From assembly GCA_016235265.1 (NCBI GenBank), contig JACRLI010000024.1, positions 1 to 64,000 on the forward strand: DNA of 64,000 nt, read 5' to 3'. Below the pieces are notes generated by a model. That model saw only the letters and a program-made list of their open reading frames with translations, had not been told where the DNA came from and made no database searches. Positions 45,765-54,125 of the stretch are shown here, piece by piece. The DNA comes from Candidatus Eisenbacteria bacterium (GTDB lineage: Bacteria; Eisenbacteria; RBG-16-71-46; JACRLI01). The translations under genes and the position numbers were made by a program. Position 1 is the stretch's first letter. Every line of letters begins with the position of its first letter.

Positions 45765-46814
45765 CTATTTCCGCTCCTTGTCCAGGAGGGAGCGGATCTG
45801 GGTGCGGAGCTCCTTCAGTTCCTCCCTCAGGTCCCTGAGCTCGGCCTGCAGGCGGTCGCGGTCGCCCTCGCCGAAGTTCCAGCGCATGCGGCCGAGATCC
45901 GGGATGCGGATGCGCGAGGCATTGCGACCGTGGCCGCCGGACAACTCCACCTTGAACTTCAGCGCGTCGCCCTTGCGCACGGCGTCCAACTGGACGGTCC
46001 TGGATCCCCGGATGGCGCGCAGCTCGCGGCGCAGATCGGACGCCGCTTCCAGCGGCTTGCCGTCGAACTTCACCAGCACATCGCCCGATTTGAGGCCCGA
46101 CTTGCTGGCGGGGCTGTTCGGAAGCACCCGCGCCAGCAGCACGCCCTTTCCATCAGGCACACCGAAGGCATCGGCAAGTTCCCGTCCCAGGTTCTGCGGC
46201 TCCACTCCCAGGTACGCGCCACCGCCCACCAGGACGGTGAGCTCGCGCATGTCCGGGGCGTCGGGCGCCTCCGGCGCGTCGCCCTCGTCCGGGGCGTCGG
46301 GGATTTCGACGTGGATGTCGGGCACACGGATATTGATGTCTCCCCGATCCTCCTCGTCGCCCTCCTCGCCCGCGTCGGGCGTGCGGTACTCGGAGCGGTC
46401 GCCCGGGGTGGCGCTGATCGAGAGCGGCTTCCCGGCGCGCAGCAGGTCGATCTTCACGTTCTGTCCGGCCTTGCCGCGCAGTTGCTCGCGGATCTCGGCG
46501 TCGCTGGACACCCCGGCTCCGTCCACCTTGAGCAGCACGTCGCCGCGCTTGAGGCCCGCCTTCTCGGCGGCCCCGCCCTTGACGGTGCCGGTGATCATCA
46601 GGCCTTCGTCCTCGCCCAGCCCCAGTGCGGAGCGGGTGAGCGGCCCGGGGACCTCGATGTAGATCCCCAGCCAGCCCTGGCCTCCGGTGCGGGCGGCGTC
46701 GCCCTTCACGGACCTGGCCCGGGCTTCCGCGGCGGACGCGTCGGCCGCAAAGGCGGCCGAGAGCGCCGTGAGGGCCAGCAGCGCCGTGGACAGTACGGTG
46801 GCGATTCGCTTCAT
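45765..46814 (-). CDS. Exported protein with two PDZ domains
   Basis: 349 residues. Signal peptide 1-28. PDZ 1 (about 45-135: GWLGIYIE, GLMITGTVKGGAAEKAGLKRGDVLLKVDG) and PDZ 2 (about 185-290: AYLGVEPQNLG, GVLLARVLPNSPASKSGLKSGDVLVKFDG) are separated by an acidic linker rich in Asp, Glu and Pro. The C-terminus is a coiled coil (RLQAELRDLREELKELRTQI). No protease domain is attached, so it is a chaperone or adaptor-like PDZ protein rather than DegP. The ATG at 46814 has GGGAGGG upstream. Confidence 0.9.
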   Translation of the reverse strand: MKRIATVLSTALLALTALSAAFAADASAAEARARSVKGDAARTGGQGWLGIYIEVPGPLTRSALGLGEDEGLMITGTVKGGAAEKAGLKRGDVLLKVDGAGVSSDAEIREQLRGKAGQNVKIDLLRAGKPLSISATPGDRSEYRTPDAGEEGDEEDRGDINIRVPDIHVEIPDAPDEGDAPEAPDAPDMRELTVLVGGGAYLGVEPQNLGRELADAFGVPDGKGVLLARVLPNSPASKSGLKSGDVLVKFDGKPLEAASDLRRELRAIRGSRTVQLDAVRKGDALKFKVELSGGHGRNASRIRIPDLGRMRWNFGEGDRDRLQAELRDLREELKELRTQIRSLLDKERK

Positions 46815-47020
46815 ATGCAGTCCCTCCCAGGGATCGGGGGTTGGGATGGACTCCGCCCTGCTGGCCCAACGCGGCACACTTCGCTGGCGACGGGGTGGAG
46901 CTTCAAACTGGCTGCCCGGCCGGGGTGCGCCTGAGGCTCCCCGACCGGGCGTCCCGGGCGTGCCCGGCTTCCAATGCTTGGGACGCCGGGCCCGCGCGGG
47001 GCGTTGCCCGCACGGCTAAC

Positions 47021-49087
47021 CTACAGTGTCTCCACCGGATCAATGTCCACCTCGAGGCGCACCGCCCGGCCGCGCGACGCGACACCGGGGGCCAGGTCCA
47101 GGGTCATGGCCCTCAGGGCGCGCAGGTCCGCGGACCGCAGCAGCAACTGGTAGCGATAGCGATTCCGGATTCTCGGGATGGCCGCGGGGGCCGGGCCCAG
47201 CCGCTCCACCGCCCCTGCGTGGGGATGCCGCGCGGCCCGGGCCGCCAGATCCCCGGCCGCCGCGCGCACCGCGGCCTCGTCCGGGCCGCCCAGGCGCAGG
47301 CTCACCATGCGCACCGCGGGCGGGTAGTGGAACTCGCGGCGCTCTTCCAGCTCGGCCGAGGCGAAGCCCACCGAGTCATGGCGCGCCGCCGCGGTGACCG
47401 CCGGGTGCTCCGGAAAGTACGTCTGCACCACCACCGTGCCGGGTTGGTCTCCGCGGCCGGCCCGGCCGGCCACCTGGGTGAGCAGCTGGAAGGTGCGCTC
47501 CGAGGCGCGGAAGTCGGGCAGGTACAGCCCCACGTCGGCGGACACCACGCCCACCAGCGTCACGCCGGGAAAATCGTGCCCCTTGGCCACCATCTGTGTG
47601 CCGAGCAGGATCGAGGCCCGCCGCTCCTCGAAGGCCTGCAGCAGGTCGCGATGGGAGGTGCGCCCGCGGGTGGTGTCGAGATCCATCCGCACCAGCGGCA
47701 CGCCGGGAAAGAGCCGCTCCAGCTCCGTTTCCACGCGCTGCGTGCCGGCGCCCGCAAGCTTGAGGTCGGGTCCCGAGCACTTGGGGCACACTTCCGGCGC
47801 GGGCTCGCGGCGACCGCAGTAGTGGCAGCGCAGCCCGGGGGGCTGGCGGTGGAGCGTGAGGGACACGTCGCAGCGCGGGCAGCGCGCCACCTCGCCGCAG
47901 GAGCGGCACTGCAGCGTGGACGCGAAGCCCCGGCGGTTCAGGAACAGAATGATCTGCTCGTCGCGCCCGAGCTTCTCCCCCATCGCGTCGAGCAGCGCCT
48001 CCGAGAGCACCTGCGACCGGCGGCGCTGGGCCCGGTCGCGCATGTCCACCACGCGCACCTCGGGCATGGGCCGCCCGTCCACGCGCCGGGTGAGCCCCAG
48101 CGGGACGTAGCGGCCGCGCAGCGCGTTGGCGCGGCTCTCCAGGCTGGGCGTGGCCGAGCCCAGCAGCACCGTGGCGCCGCACGCCTGCGCGCGCTTCACC
48201 GCCACGTCTCGGGCGTGGTAGCGCAGCCCTTCCATCTGCTTGTAGGAGGGCTCGTGCTCCTCGTCCACCACCACCAGCCTGAGGCCCGGCAGCGGCGCGA
48301 ACACCGCCGAGCGCACTCCCAGCACCACCGCGGTCTCCCCGCGGCGCGCGGCCAGCCACGCCTCGCGTCGCTCGCGCGGGGTGAGCCGGCTGTGGAACAC
48401 GGTGGTGCGCCCGGGGAAGCGCGCCTCGAACCGCGCGTGCAGCTGCGGCGACAGCGCGATCTCCGGCACCAGCACCAGCACCTGCCCGCCCGCGCGCACC
48501 GCGGCCTCGGCGGCGCGCAGGTACACCTCGGTCTTGCCGCTGCCGGTGACGCCCTCCAGCAGGTGCGGCGCGAAGCCTCCGCGCGCCAGCGCCGCCTCGA
48601 GCGCGACGATGGCGGCGGCCTGCTCCGGGGTGGGAGTGGGCGCTGCGACCGGCCCGGGGGACACGACGCGCGGCGCGCCGGGGCTCGCCTCGTCCGGCCC
48701 GCCCGCGTCCGCCGATGCAAGTCCCGGAGGCCCGCCCGCGGGCCCGCCCGCATCGGTGCGCCTCGCGCGGCTCTTCTTCGCCACCCCCGACGGCACCGCG
48801 GCCATCAGCACCTCGCCCCACGGGGCCAGGTAGTACTCAGCGGACCAGCGCGTGAGTTCCAGGAGGTCGGGTGGCAGGGACAACTCTTCGGGGAGCACTT
48901 CGGTCACCGACTTGAGGCCGGGCTTCTCGGTCCCCTCGAAATCCACCAGGAAGCCCTCGCGCGCGGCGCGCCCGAAGGGCAGGCGCAGGCGCGAGCCGGG
49001 GCGCGCGCAGGCGGCGAATTCGTCGGGAAGGCGGTAGGTGAAGAGCCCCTCGACGGGCGAGAGCACGGCGGCGCGGATCAGCGGCAT
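47021..49087 (-). CDS. priA: Primosomal protein N' (PriA helicase)
   Basis: 688 residues. N-terminal 3'-DNA-binding domain (about 1-103). Then, where other PriA proteins have a winged helix, there is an Ala/Gly/Pro-rich linker (about 104-153). Helicase motifs follow: Walker A VTGSGKTE (180-187), DEEH, GSATPS, the eight-Cys zinc insertion (CRSC, CPRC, CHYC, CPKC), TQMVAKGHDFP and AGRAGRGDQPG. It restarts stalled replication forks by loading the replicative helicase. The start fits MPLIRAAVLSP; an upstream ATG is out of frame. Confidence 0.95.
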   Translation of the reverse strand: MPLIRAAVLSPVEGLFTYRLPDEFAACARPGSRLRLPFGRAAREGFLVDFEGTEKPGLKSVTEVLPEELSLPPDLLELTRWSAEYYLAPWGEVLMAAVPSGVAKKSRARRTDAGGPAGGPPGLASADAGGPDEASPGAPRVVSPGPVAAPTPTPEQAAAIVALEAALARGGFAPHLLEGVTGSGKTEVYLRAAEAAVRAGGQVLVLVPEIALSPQLHARFEARFPGRTTVFHSRLTPRERREAWLAARRGETAVVLGVRSAVFAPLPGLRLVVVDEEHEPSYKQMEGLRYHARDVAVKRAQACGATVLLGSATPSLESRANALRGRYVPLGLTRRVDGRPMPEVRVVDMRDRAQRRRSQVLSEALLDAMGEKLGRDEQIILFLNRRGFASTLQCRSCGEVARCPRCDVSLTLHRQPPGLRCHYCGRREPAPEVCPKCSGPDLKLAGAGTQRVETELERLFPGVPLVRMDLDTTRGRTSHRDLLQAFEERRASILLGTQMVAKGHDFPGVTLVGVVSADVGLYLPDFRASERTFQLLTQVAGRAGRGDQPGTVVVQTYFPEHPAVTAAARHDSVGFASAELEERREFHYPPAVRMVSLRLGGPDEAAVRAAAGDLAARAARHPHAGAVERLGPAPAAIPRIRNRYRYQLLLRSADLRALRAMTLDLAPGVASRGRAVRLEVDIDPVETL

Positions 49088-49107
49088 TGGGCCATTGTAC
49101 ACAAGAA

Positions 49108-49135
49108 CGCCGCCCCGGGTTGCCCCGGGGCGGCG
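49108..49135 (-). terminator. Terminator of the receiver/kinase/GGDEF operon
   Basis: A perfect 12-bp stem (CGCCGCCCCGGG and complement) with loop TTGC, 38 bases after the receiver stop. On the minus strand it is followed by TTCTTGT. Confidence 0.8.
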
Positions 49136-49173
49136 CGGACGGCGGCGTGCGACCGACGGCTGGCGGAGCCGGC

Positions 49174-49575
49174 CTACACCGCTTCCTGCTTGGGGAGATC
49201 GCCCTGCTGGTGCAGGATCGCGTTGATGCGCTCCACCAGCTTGCGCGGGCTGAACGGCTTGGTGATGTAGTCGTCCGCGCCCACCTCGAAGCCCATCTTC
49301 TGGTCCACGTTGCGGCCCTTGGCGGAGAGCAGGATCACCGGGATGTTGCGCGTGGAGTCGTCGGACTTGAGACGCTTGCACGTCTCGTAGCCGTCCATGC
49401 GCGGCATCATGATGTCGAGCACCACGAGGTCGGGCTTGTGCTCCGCTGCCTTGGCGAGAGCCTCCTCGCCGTTGAGGGCGGTCACCACCTCGTAGCCCTC
49501 CATGCCGAGGCTGAAGTCCAGGATATGAACGATGTACACCTCATCGTCCACAACCAGGATCTTACCCTTCTTCAT
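49174..49575 (-). CDS. Single-domain response regulator (CheY-like)
   Basis: 133 residues consisting of a receiver only. Acidic pocket DDE (10-12), phospho-acceptor Asp 54 in VVLDIMMP, switch Ser in LLSAKGR and Lys in YITKPFS. With no output domain, it must act by protein contact. It follows the degenerate kinase gene by 21 bases and ends the operon. Confidence 0.95.
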   Translation of the reverse strand: MKKGKILVVDDEVYIVHILDFSLGMEGYEVVTALNGEEALAKAAEHKPDLVVLDIMMPRMDGYETCKRLKSDDSTRNIPVILLSAKGRNVDQKMGFEVGADDYITKPFSPRKLVERINAILHQQGDLPKQEAV

Positions 49576-49596
49576 GTGCTCACCTCCTGGGGGTCC

Positions 49597-51018
49597 TCAC
49601 GCCGCACGCAACTCGCTTGTGGAGTCCCGGCGACCGACCGGTATGGCCAGGCTGACTGCGCGGCTGTCCGTGTCCGGCGTGCTCTCCATGAGCGTCCCGC
49701 CCAGCGCCTGGGCCATGGCCTGCGCCACGATCCAGCCGGGGAGGCGGTCCTCCCGGGGTCCGGGCTCCGGGAGCCCGGCGCCGGAAGCGCGCCAGTGGAT
49801 ATGTACCTGCTCCTGGTCGAGCCACGCGGTGACCGCGATTTCGTGGCCACGCTCGCAGCCGGCCAGGAGTTCGTTGGAAACAAGGACCAGTAGTCTCTTC
49901 AGCATGCCGGGCGGGTGGTTCAGGCAGATGCCACCCTGCAGCGGCGGCCCACTGAGCACTACACCCCGATTTTCGGCGCGGTGGGAAAGGAACTGAAGCG
50001 AGTCCGCATATAATCCCGTGAATTCCGCCGGCGGGTGGGTGATGTTCCGGTCGAACCCGGCGAGCTCCGCCAGGTCCCGTACCATGAGCGCTTCCTCGCA
50101 CATATCCTGCGCCTGGGAAACGATTACCGCGGCCAGGCGCCGCTCCTCCTCGCGGGGCATGTCGCCCCCGAAGTCGGCGATGCTCTGGGCATAGCCCTCG
50201 ACGTGGCCCAGGCCGGTGCGCAGCCGCTCGGCGACCTTGCCCAGGGCCGTGCGCAGCGCGTCAATCGCGGCGGCGTGGAGCTGGACCAGGCGCATCTGGT
50301 CATCCAGCTCGTGGAGCTCCTGGGTCTCGGCGATCTGCCGGCCGAGAATCGCCCGCACCATGGCCGCGGCCGCATCGTAAATCGGCAGTTCCTCGGCCAG
50401 CGGAAGCCGGCAGGGGTCGGGCTGGCCCAGGGAGAGGTACACGCTCACGCGGCCGTCGGGGCCCTCGAAGGGCAGGAACCAGGCGTCCTGGGGGCCCAGG
50501 GCGGCCCCGGGCTGGGCCAGGGGAGCGTCCTTGGCCGGGCGGGCCCGCAGCACGAAGCCGCAGCCGAAGGCGTTGCGCGGGTCCATCCACTCCTTGAGCA
50601 CCGGCTCCGGCACGCGGCTGTCGCGCAGTCGCGCCAGGGCCTCGGGGCCCACGCCCACGGCGTGGCGCAGGACGAAGCTGTGCAGGTCGCCGTCGCGCAC
50701 CCTCACCGAGACGGCGCGGAAGTGCCCGGCGGAGGCGAACAGCTCCGCCACCCGCGCCCACGACTCGTCGGTCTCGGCGCCCACCAGCGTGGTGGCCGAG
50801 GAGTACAGGCCGCGCCACCGGGCCGCCACGGCGGCGGAGGCCGCGCTGGCCGAGTCGCACTCGCGCTTGAGCGCCTGGGTGTCGCGCTCGAACTGGGCGC
50901 GCTGCGCGTCGGCGCGGGTCTGCTCCGCACCGTGGGCCTCGCCCAGGGCGCGCAGCTTGAGCTGGGTGGCGGTGAGCGCCAGCAGCAGCAGGAATGCAAG
51001 GACGGCGAGCACGATCAT
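49597..51018 (-). CDS. Histidine-kinase-like sensor, degenerate
   Basis: 473 residues. An N-terminal membrane helix (1-22), a coiled coil (about 25-65), then a GAF-like region (about 75-250). The kinase-like part has the dimerisation pattern ERLRTGLGHVEGYAQ, where active kinases show HELRTPLxxIxGY; the phospho-acceptor His is Glu. The ATPase part has a weak N-box (LLVLVSNELL) and G-boxes (ASGAGLPEPG, ALGGTLMES). It could sense and regulate without autophosphorylation. It lies between the GGDEF regulator (3-base gap) and the receiver. Confidence 0.8.
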   Translation of the reverse strand: MIVLAVLAFLLLLALTATQLKLRALGEAHGAEQTRADAQRAQFERDTQALKRECDSASAASAAVAARWRGLYSSATTLVGAETDESWARVAELFASAGHFRAVSVRVRDGDLHSFVLRHAVGVGPEALARLRDSRVPEPVLKEWMDPRNAFGCGFVLRARPAKDAPLAQPGAALGPQDAWFLPFEGPDGRVSVYLSLGQPDPCRLPLAEELPIYDAAAAMVRAILGRQIAETQELHELDDQMRLVQLHAAAIDALRTALGKVAERLRTGLGHVEGYAQSIADFGGDMPREEERRLAAVIVSQAQDMCEEALMVRDLAELAGFDRNITHPPAEFTGLYADSLQFLSHRAENRGVVLSGPPLQGGICLNHPPGMLKRLLVLVSNELLAGCERGHEIAVTAWLDQEQVHIHWRASGAGLPEPGPREDRLPGWIVAQAMAQALGGTLMESTPDTDSRAVSLAIPVGRRDSTSELRAA

Positions 51019-51021
51019 GGG

Positions 51022-51990
51022 TTACCCCGCCAGGCGGGCGGCCAGTTCCTCGGCGCGCCGGCGTTCGGTCACCAGCACGCTGCGCATCTTGGACTTCCCG
51101 AACAGCTTCAACTCGGCGGCGCGGTCGGAGAGCTCCGCGAAGTGGTGGATCGGCGCCTGGGCGGTGTCAATGCCCGCGACCGTCACCGTGAGCGGGGGGA
51201 ACTTCTCGATGTCCCCGCGGCGGTTGGGCACCTCGATGTAGCCGCGGGCCCGGTCCTCGGGGTCGTACAGGCCCGGCACGCGGGCCTCGAACTCGCGAAT
51301 CACGGCCTCGCCCACGCGCTCCAGGTCCTCCGGCGGGGTGATCACCACGAAGTCGTCCCCGCCCACGTGGCCCAGGAAGTCGGAGCCGCGGCCGCAGGAT
51401 TCCAGCGCGGCGCCGATGGCCTCGGCCATCTCGCGGATGGCGTTGTCGCCGCGGACGTACCCGTAGCAGTCGTTGAGCGCCTTGAACTGGTCGGCGTCAA
51501 TGTACAGGAACCCGAACGCCTCGCCGCCCTCCAGCCGGCTCGTGACCTCGCGCTCGATGGAGGCGTTGCCCGGCAGCCCGGTGAGCGGGTTGATGTCGCG
51601 CACGTCGTGCGTCCAGTTCATCAGCACCTTCACGCGCTGGAGCAGTTCGGCGGAGCTGTAGGGCTTGCTGATGAAGTCGTTGGCGCCGGCGTCCAGGCCG
51701 TCGAGGCGGTCCTGCGTGCGGTTGAGTGCGGTGAGCAGGATGACCGGGATGTAGCGCGTGCGGCGCGAGGCGCGCAGCTGGCGCAGCACCTCGTGTCCGT
51801 CCATTCCGGGCATCATCTTGTCCAGCAGGACCAGGTCCGGCAGGTGCTTGCGCGCCTCCTCCAGGCCCGACGCGCCGTCCTGGGCGCCCACGACTTCGTA
51901 GCCTTCCTTCTGAAGGTTGAGCCTCAGGAGGTTGCGCAGGGTGTCATCGTCCTCGACGACCAGAATGCGGTTCTTGCGATGTTCAGGCAA
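51022..51990 (-). CDS. Receiver-GGDEF diguanylate cyclase
   Basis: 322 residues from TTG. Receiver domain (7-120, Asp 57 phospho-acceptor, Lys 109). The GGDEF domain (about 133-310) has signature GGDDF (210-214) and the inhibitory-site RGSD (201-204, RxxD) five residues before it, so product inhibition by c-di-GMP is expected. It also has a DQFKALND metal/GTP segment. It makes c-di-GMP when activated by a kinase. The divergent operon on the plus strand is the cytochrome-porin set. Confidence 0.93.
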   Translation of the reverse strand: MPEHRKNRILVVEDDDTLRNLLRLNLQKEGYEVVGAQDGASGLEEARKHLPDLVLLDKMMPGMDGHEVLRQLRASRRTRYIPVILLTALNRTQDRLDGLDAGANDFISKPYSSAELLQRVKVLMNWTHDVRDINPLTGLPGNASIEREVTSRLEGGEAFGFLYIDADQFKALNDCYGYVRGDNAIREMAEAIGAALESCGRGSDFLGHVGGDDFVVITPPEDLERVGEAVIREFEARVPGLYDPEDRARGYIEVPNRRGDIEKFPPLTVTVAGIDTAQAPIHHFAELSDRAAELKLFGKSKMRSVLVTERRRAEELAARLAG

Positions 51991-52462
51991 CCTGTCCCTC
52001 CACCCGGCTCCGGGGGAAAACAACGCGGGGCGGCCGTGGGTGCGGCGGGAAAGCCGCACGGCGCGTGCTTGGGTGTATCACAGGGAATATCGGGCGAACG
52101 GGGCGCCACCTTTACCGCCCGGAGACGGACGGGGGGCGGCCGGATGCCAAGGTCCTGCGGCGCCACATCCCGGATTGAGCGGCCGGGCGCGAAAATGTGC
52201 CCCGCGGCGGGCTCACCCCGGACACCCGCGCGGCCCCGTCCGCATCGAAGGAGGTACCCCCTTCGGGCACCCGTTGCCCGCGGGCCGCGCCGGACGGCCA
52301 GACCCCGCCTTCCCCGGCGGTGGCCGGTGAAGTACTGTCCCAGGGTACTCGCACTTCCGGATCCAGCTGGAATCCACGGGCCGCAAGACCGGTTCACTGC
52401 ATGCCGCGACCGCTCCCGCGCCCCCCGGGCCGCGGAGGAGCGCCCCGCACAGGGAGGCCTCC
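51991..52462. other. 472-base divergent intergenic region
   Basis: It separates the GGDEF gene (minus) from the cytochrome-porin gene (plus). A 7-bp hairpin (GTGCGGC/GCCGCAC, loop GGGAAA, 52040-52059) lies in the expected leader of the GGDEF mRNA. I looked for a c-di-GMP riboswitch and did not find one. No promoter boxes stand out and there is no credible gene. Confidence 0.45.
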
Positions 52463-53650
52463 ATGAGACGTATGGCACTGCTCCTCGCGATCATCGGCGG
52501 ATTCGCCGTCTTCGCGCTGCGCACCGGGTTCGCCCTGCCGGTCTACGCGACCCGCGAAGGGTACCCGTGCATGCAGTGCCACGTGGACCCCAACGGCGGC
52601 GGCGTGCGCAACGACTTCGGTTTTCTCTACGGCAAGAACCGCCATCTCCTGAGCCCGCCCGATTCCGCCTACACCGAGCTCGCGTTCAGCAGCAAAGTGA
52701 CCGACGGCTTCTGGTGGGGCACGGATTTCCGGCTGCTGTTCGCCAACGAGTACGGAGCGGAGCGCAAGGAATTCCTGGACCACTTCTTCGTGCCCATGCA
52801 GGGCACGCTGTACCTGCACGCGCAGCCCATCCCCCAGCTCGACCTGGTCTACAACCGCGACCTGAGAGAGAGCCGCGAGGCCTACGGGCTGCTCCGGGGC
52901 GTGCTCCCGGGCGGCGCGATGCTCAAGGTCGGGCAATTCCGCGTGCCCCTGGGGCTGCGGTTCGACGACCACACCAACTACACCAAGCGCATCGAGACGC
53001 TGGGCTACAACTACCAGGAGGTGGACCAGGGCCTGGAGGTGTCGCACGTGGGCTCGCGCACCTACTGGCAGGCGGCGCTGCAGAACGGCGGCTCGGCCAA
53101 GGCCGACCTGTGGACCGCGAAGGTGGGCTACTTCAAGTCCCCGGTGCACCTGGGGGTCTCGGGCCAGTACAACCCCGGCGGCACGAGTCCCAACGGGGAT
53201 CCCGTGCGCCGGATCCGCGGGGCGCTCTTCGGCGGGGTCCGGCTGGGCGAATGGGTGTACGTGAGCGAGCTGCTGGTGGGCCAGAATCGCCCCGACGTGG
53301 GCCCGCGCGCCGACACCACCACCGGCGTGCTGGCCTACAGCGGCGAGATCAACCGGCGCGTCTCCCGGGCGGTGCTGGTGAGGCTGAAGTACGACTTCCT
53401 GGACCCCAACACGAAGTTCGACCACGCGATCTCGGACGCCGAGAAGGCCGACCCCGCGCTGTACGACCGGCGCGTTCGCGAGCTGCACGACCGCAAGGAC
53501 GAGTTCCGCTCCGAGCGCTTCGGGATCGAGGCCGACTACCAGCCCTACCCCTTCGTGGAGTTCAAGGGTGCGTACCGTTTCCAGCGCTACCAGAGCCCGG
53601 ACATCGAGAACATCCACCAGTTCCTGCTGCTCACCCATTTCTCGTTCTGA
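52463..53650 (+). CDS. Cyc2-like monoheme cytochrome-porin fusion
   Basis: 395 residues. Signal peptide 1-25. A single c-type heme motif CMQCH (36-40) follows immediately within LPVYATREGYPCMQCH. The rest (about 70-395) alternates as in a beta barrel with many aromatic girdle residues and ends in THFSF, the outer-membrane C-terminal Phe. This heme-then-porin order is that of Cyc2, the fused cytochrome that takes electrons from Fe(II) across the outer membrane, but it is shorter and the family is not proven. AGGGAGG precedes the ATG. Heme-binding proteins are encoded 21 bases downstream. Confidence 0.85.
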   Translation: MRRMALLLAIIGGFAVFALRTGFALPVYATREGYPCMQCHVDPNGGGVRNDFGFLYGKNRHLLSPPDSAYTELAFSSKVTDGFWWGTDFRLLFANEYGAERKEFLDHFFVPMQGTLYLHAQPIPQLDLVYNRDLRESREAYGLLRGVLPGGAMLKVGQFRVPLGLRFDDHTNYTKRIETLGYNYQEVDQGLEVSHVGSRTYWQAALQNGGSAKADLWTAKVGYFKSPVHLGVSGQYNPGGTSPNGDPVRRIRGALFGGVRLGEWVYVSELLVGQNRPDVGPRADTTTGVLAYSGEINRRVSRAVLVRLKYDFLDPNTKFDHAISDAEKADPALYDRRVRELHDRKDEFRSERFGIEADYQPYPFVEFKGAYRFQRYQSPDIENIHQFLLLTHFSF

Positions 53651-53671
53651 CCGGCAGCCCTGGGAGGGACC

Positions 53672-54124
53672 GTGACATTGCGCAGGCCGATTGCCCGCAT
53701 CCTCCTCGCCGCGGCGCTGGCGGCGCTCCCGCCGGCGGCCGGCTGCGCCCGCAAGGTGAGTCTTCCCAGCGCACCGGACCCGGTGCCCCCGGCTGCCGAG
53801 CGCACGCTCTCCGGCGACGTGCAGCCCATCTTCACCGCGCGCTGCGCCGTCCCGTCCTGCCACGCCGGGCCGGCGCCGGTGCTGGACGAGGACCTGTCCT
53901 CCCCCGCGCTGTCGTACTCCACCACCGTCAACGTGCCCTCGCGCGAGGTGCCATCGAAGATGCGCGTGGTGCCGGGCGACCCCGCCGCGAGCTACACGCT
54001 GAGCAAGGTGCGCGGTGACGCGGGGATCGTCGGTGGTCGCATGCCGCTCGGCGGACCCTATCTTTCGGCGGAGGAAGTCCAGGCCATCGAGGATTGGATC
54101 CGTGCCGGCGCGAAGAGGAACTAG
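53672..54124 (+). CDS. Cytochrome-like lipoprotein with CX4CH motif
   Basis: 150 residues from GTG with GGGAGGG upstream. Signal ends near PPAAGC (Cys 25), a possible lipobox. DVQPIFTARCAVPSCHAG (49-66) has Cys-X4-Cys-His rather than the usual CXXCH. GGRMPLGGPYLSAEE later could supply a Met ligand, and the end (IEDWIRAGAKR) matches small cytochrome c folds. Either a variant heme attachment site or a heme-less relative. Periplasmic partner of the neighbouring cytochromes. Confidence 0.8.
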   Translation: MTLRRPIARILLAAALAALPPAAGCARKVSLPSAPDPVPPAAERTLSGDVQPIFTARCAVPSCHAGPAPVLDEDLSSPALSYSTTVNVPSREVPSKMRVVPGDPAASYTLSKVRGDAGIVGGRMPLGGPYLSAEEVQAIEDWIRAGAKRN

Positions 54125-54125
54125 C

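Noticed and set aside
43133..45838. A 901-codon plus-strand open frame opposite the reductoisomerase-like and TPR genes
   Set aside because: No recognisable domain, and the opposite strand encodes conserved proteins over the whole span.
51991..52462. c-di-GMP riboswitch ahead of the GGDEF or cytochrome-porin gene
   Set aside because: Neither the conserved GNRA loop with its receptor nor the core sequences of GEMM-I or II could be found.
50035..54018. A 1327-codon plus-strand open frame crossing the kinase, GGDEF and cytochrome-porin genes
   Set aside because: It runs antisense to two recognised genes and in another frame of a third; its composition is typical of a GC-rich shadow.
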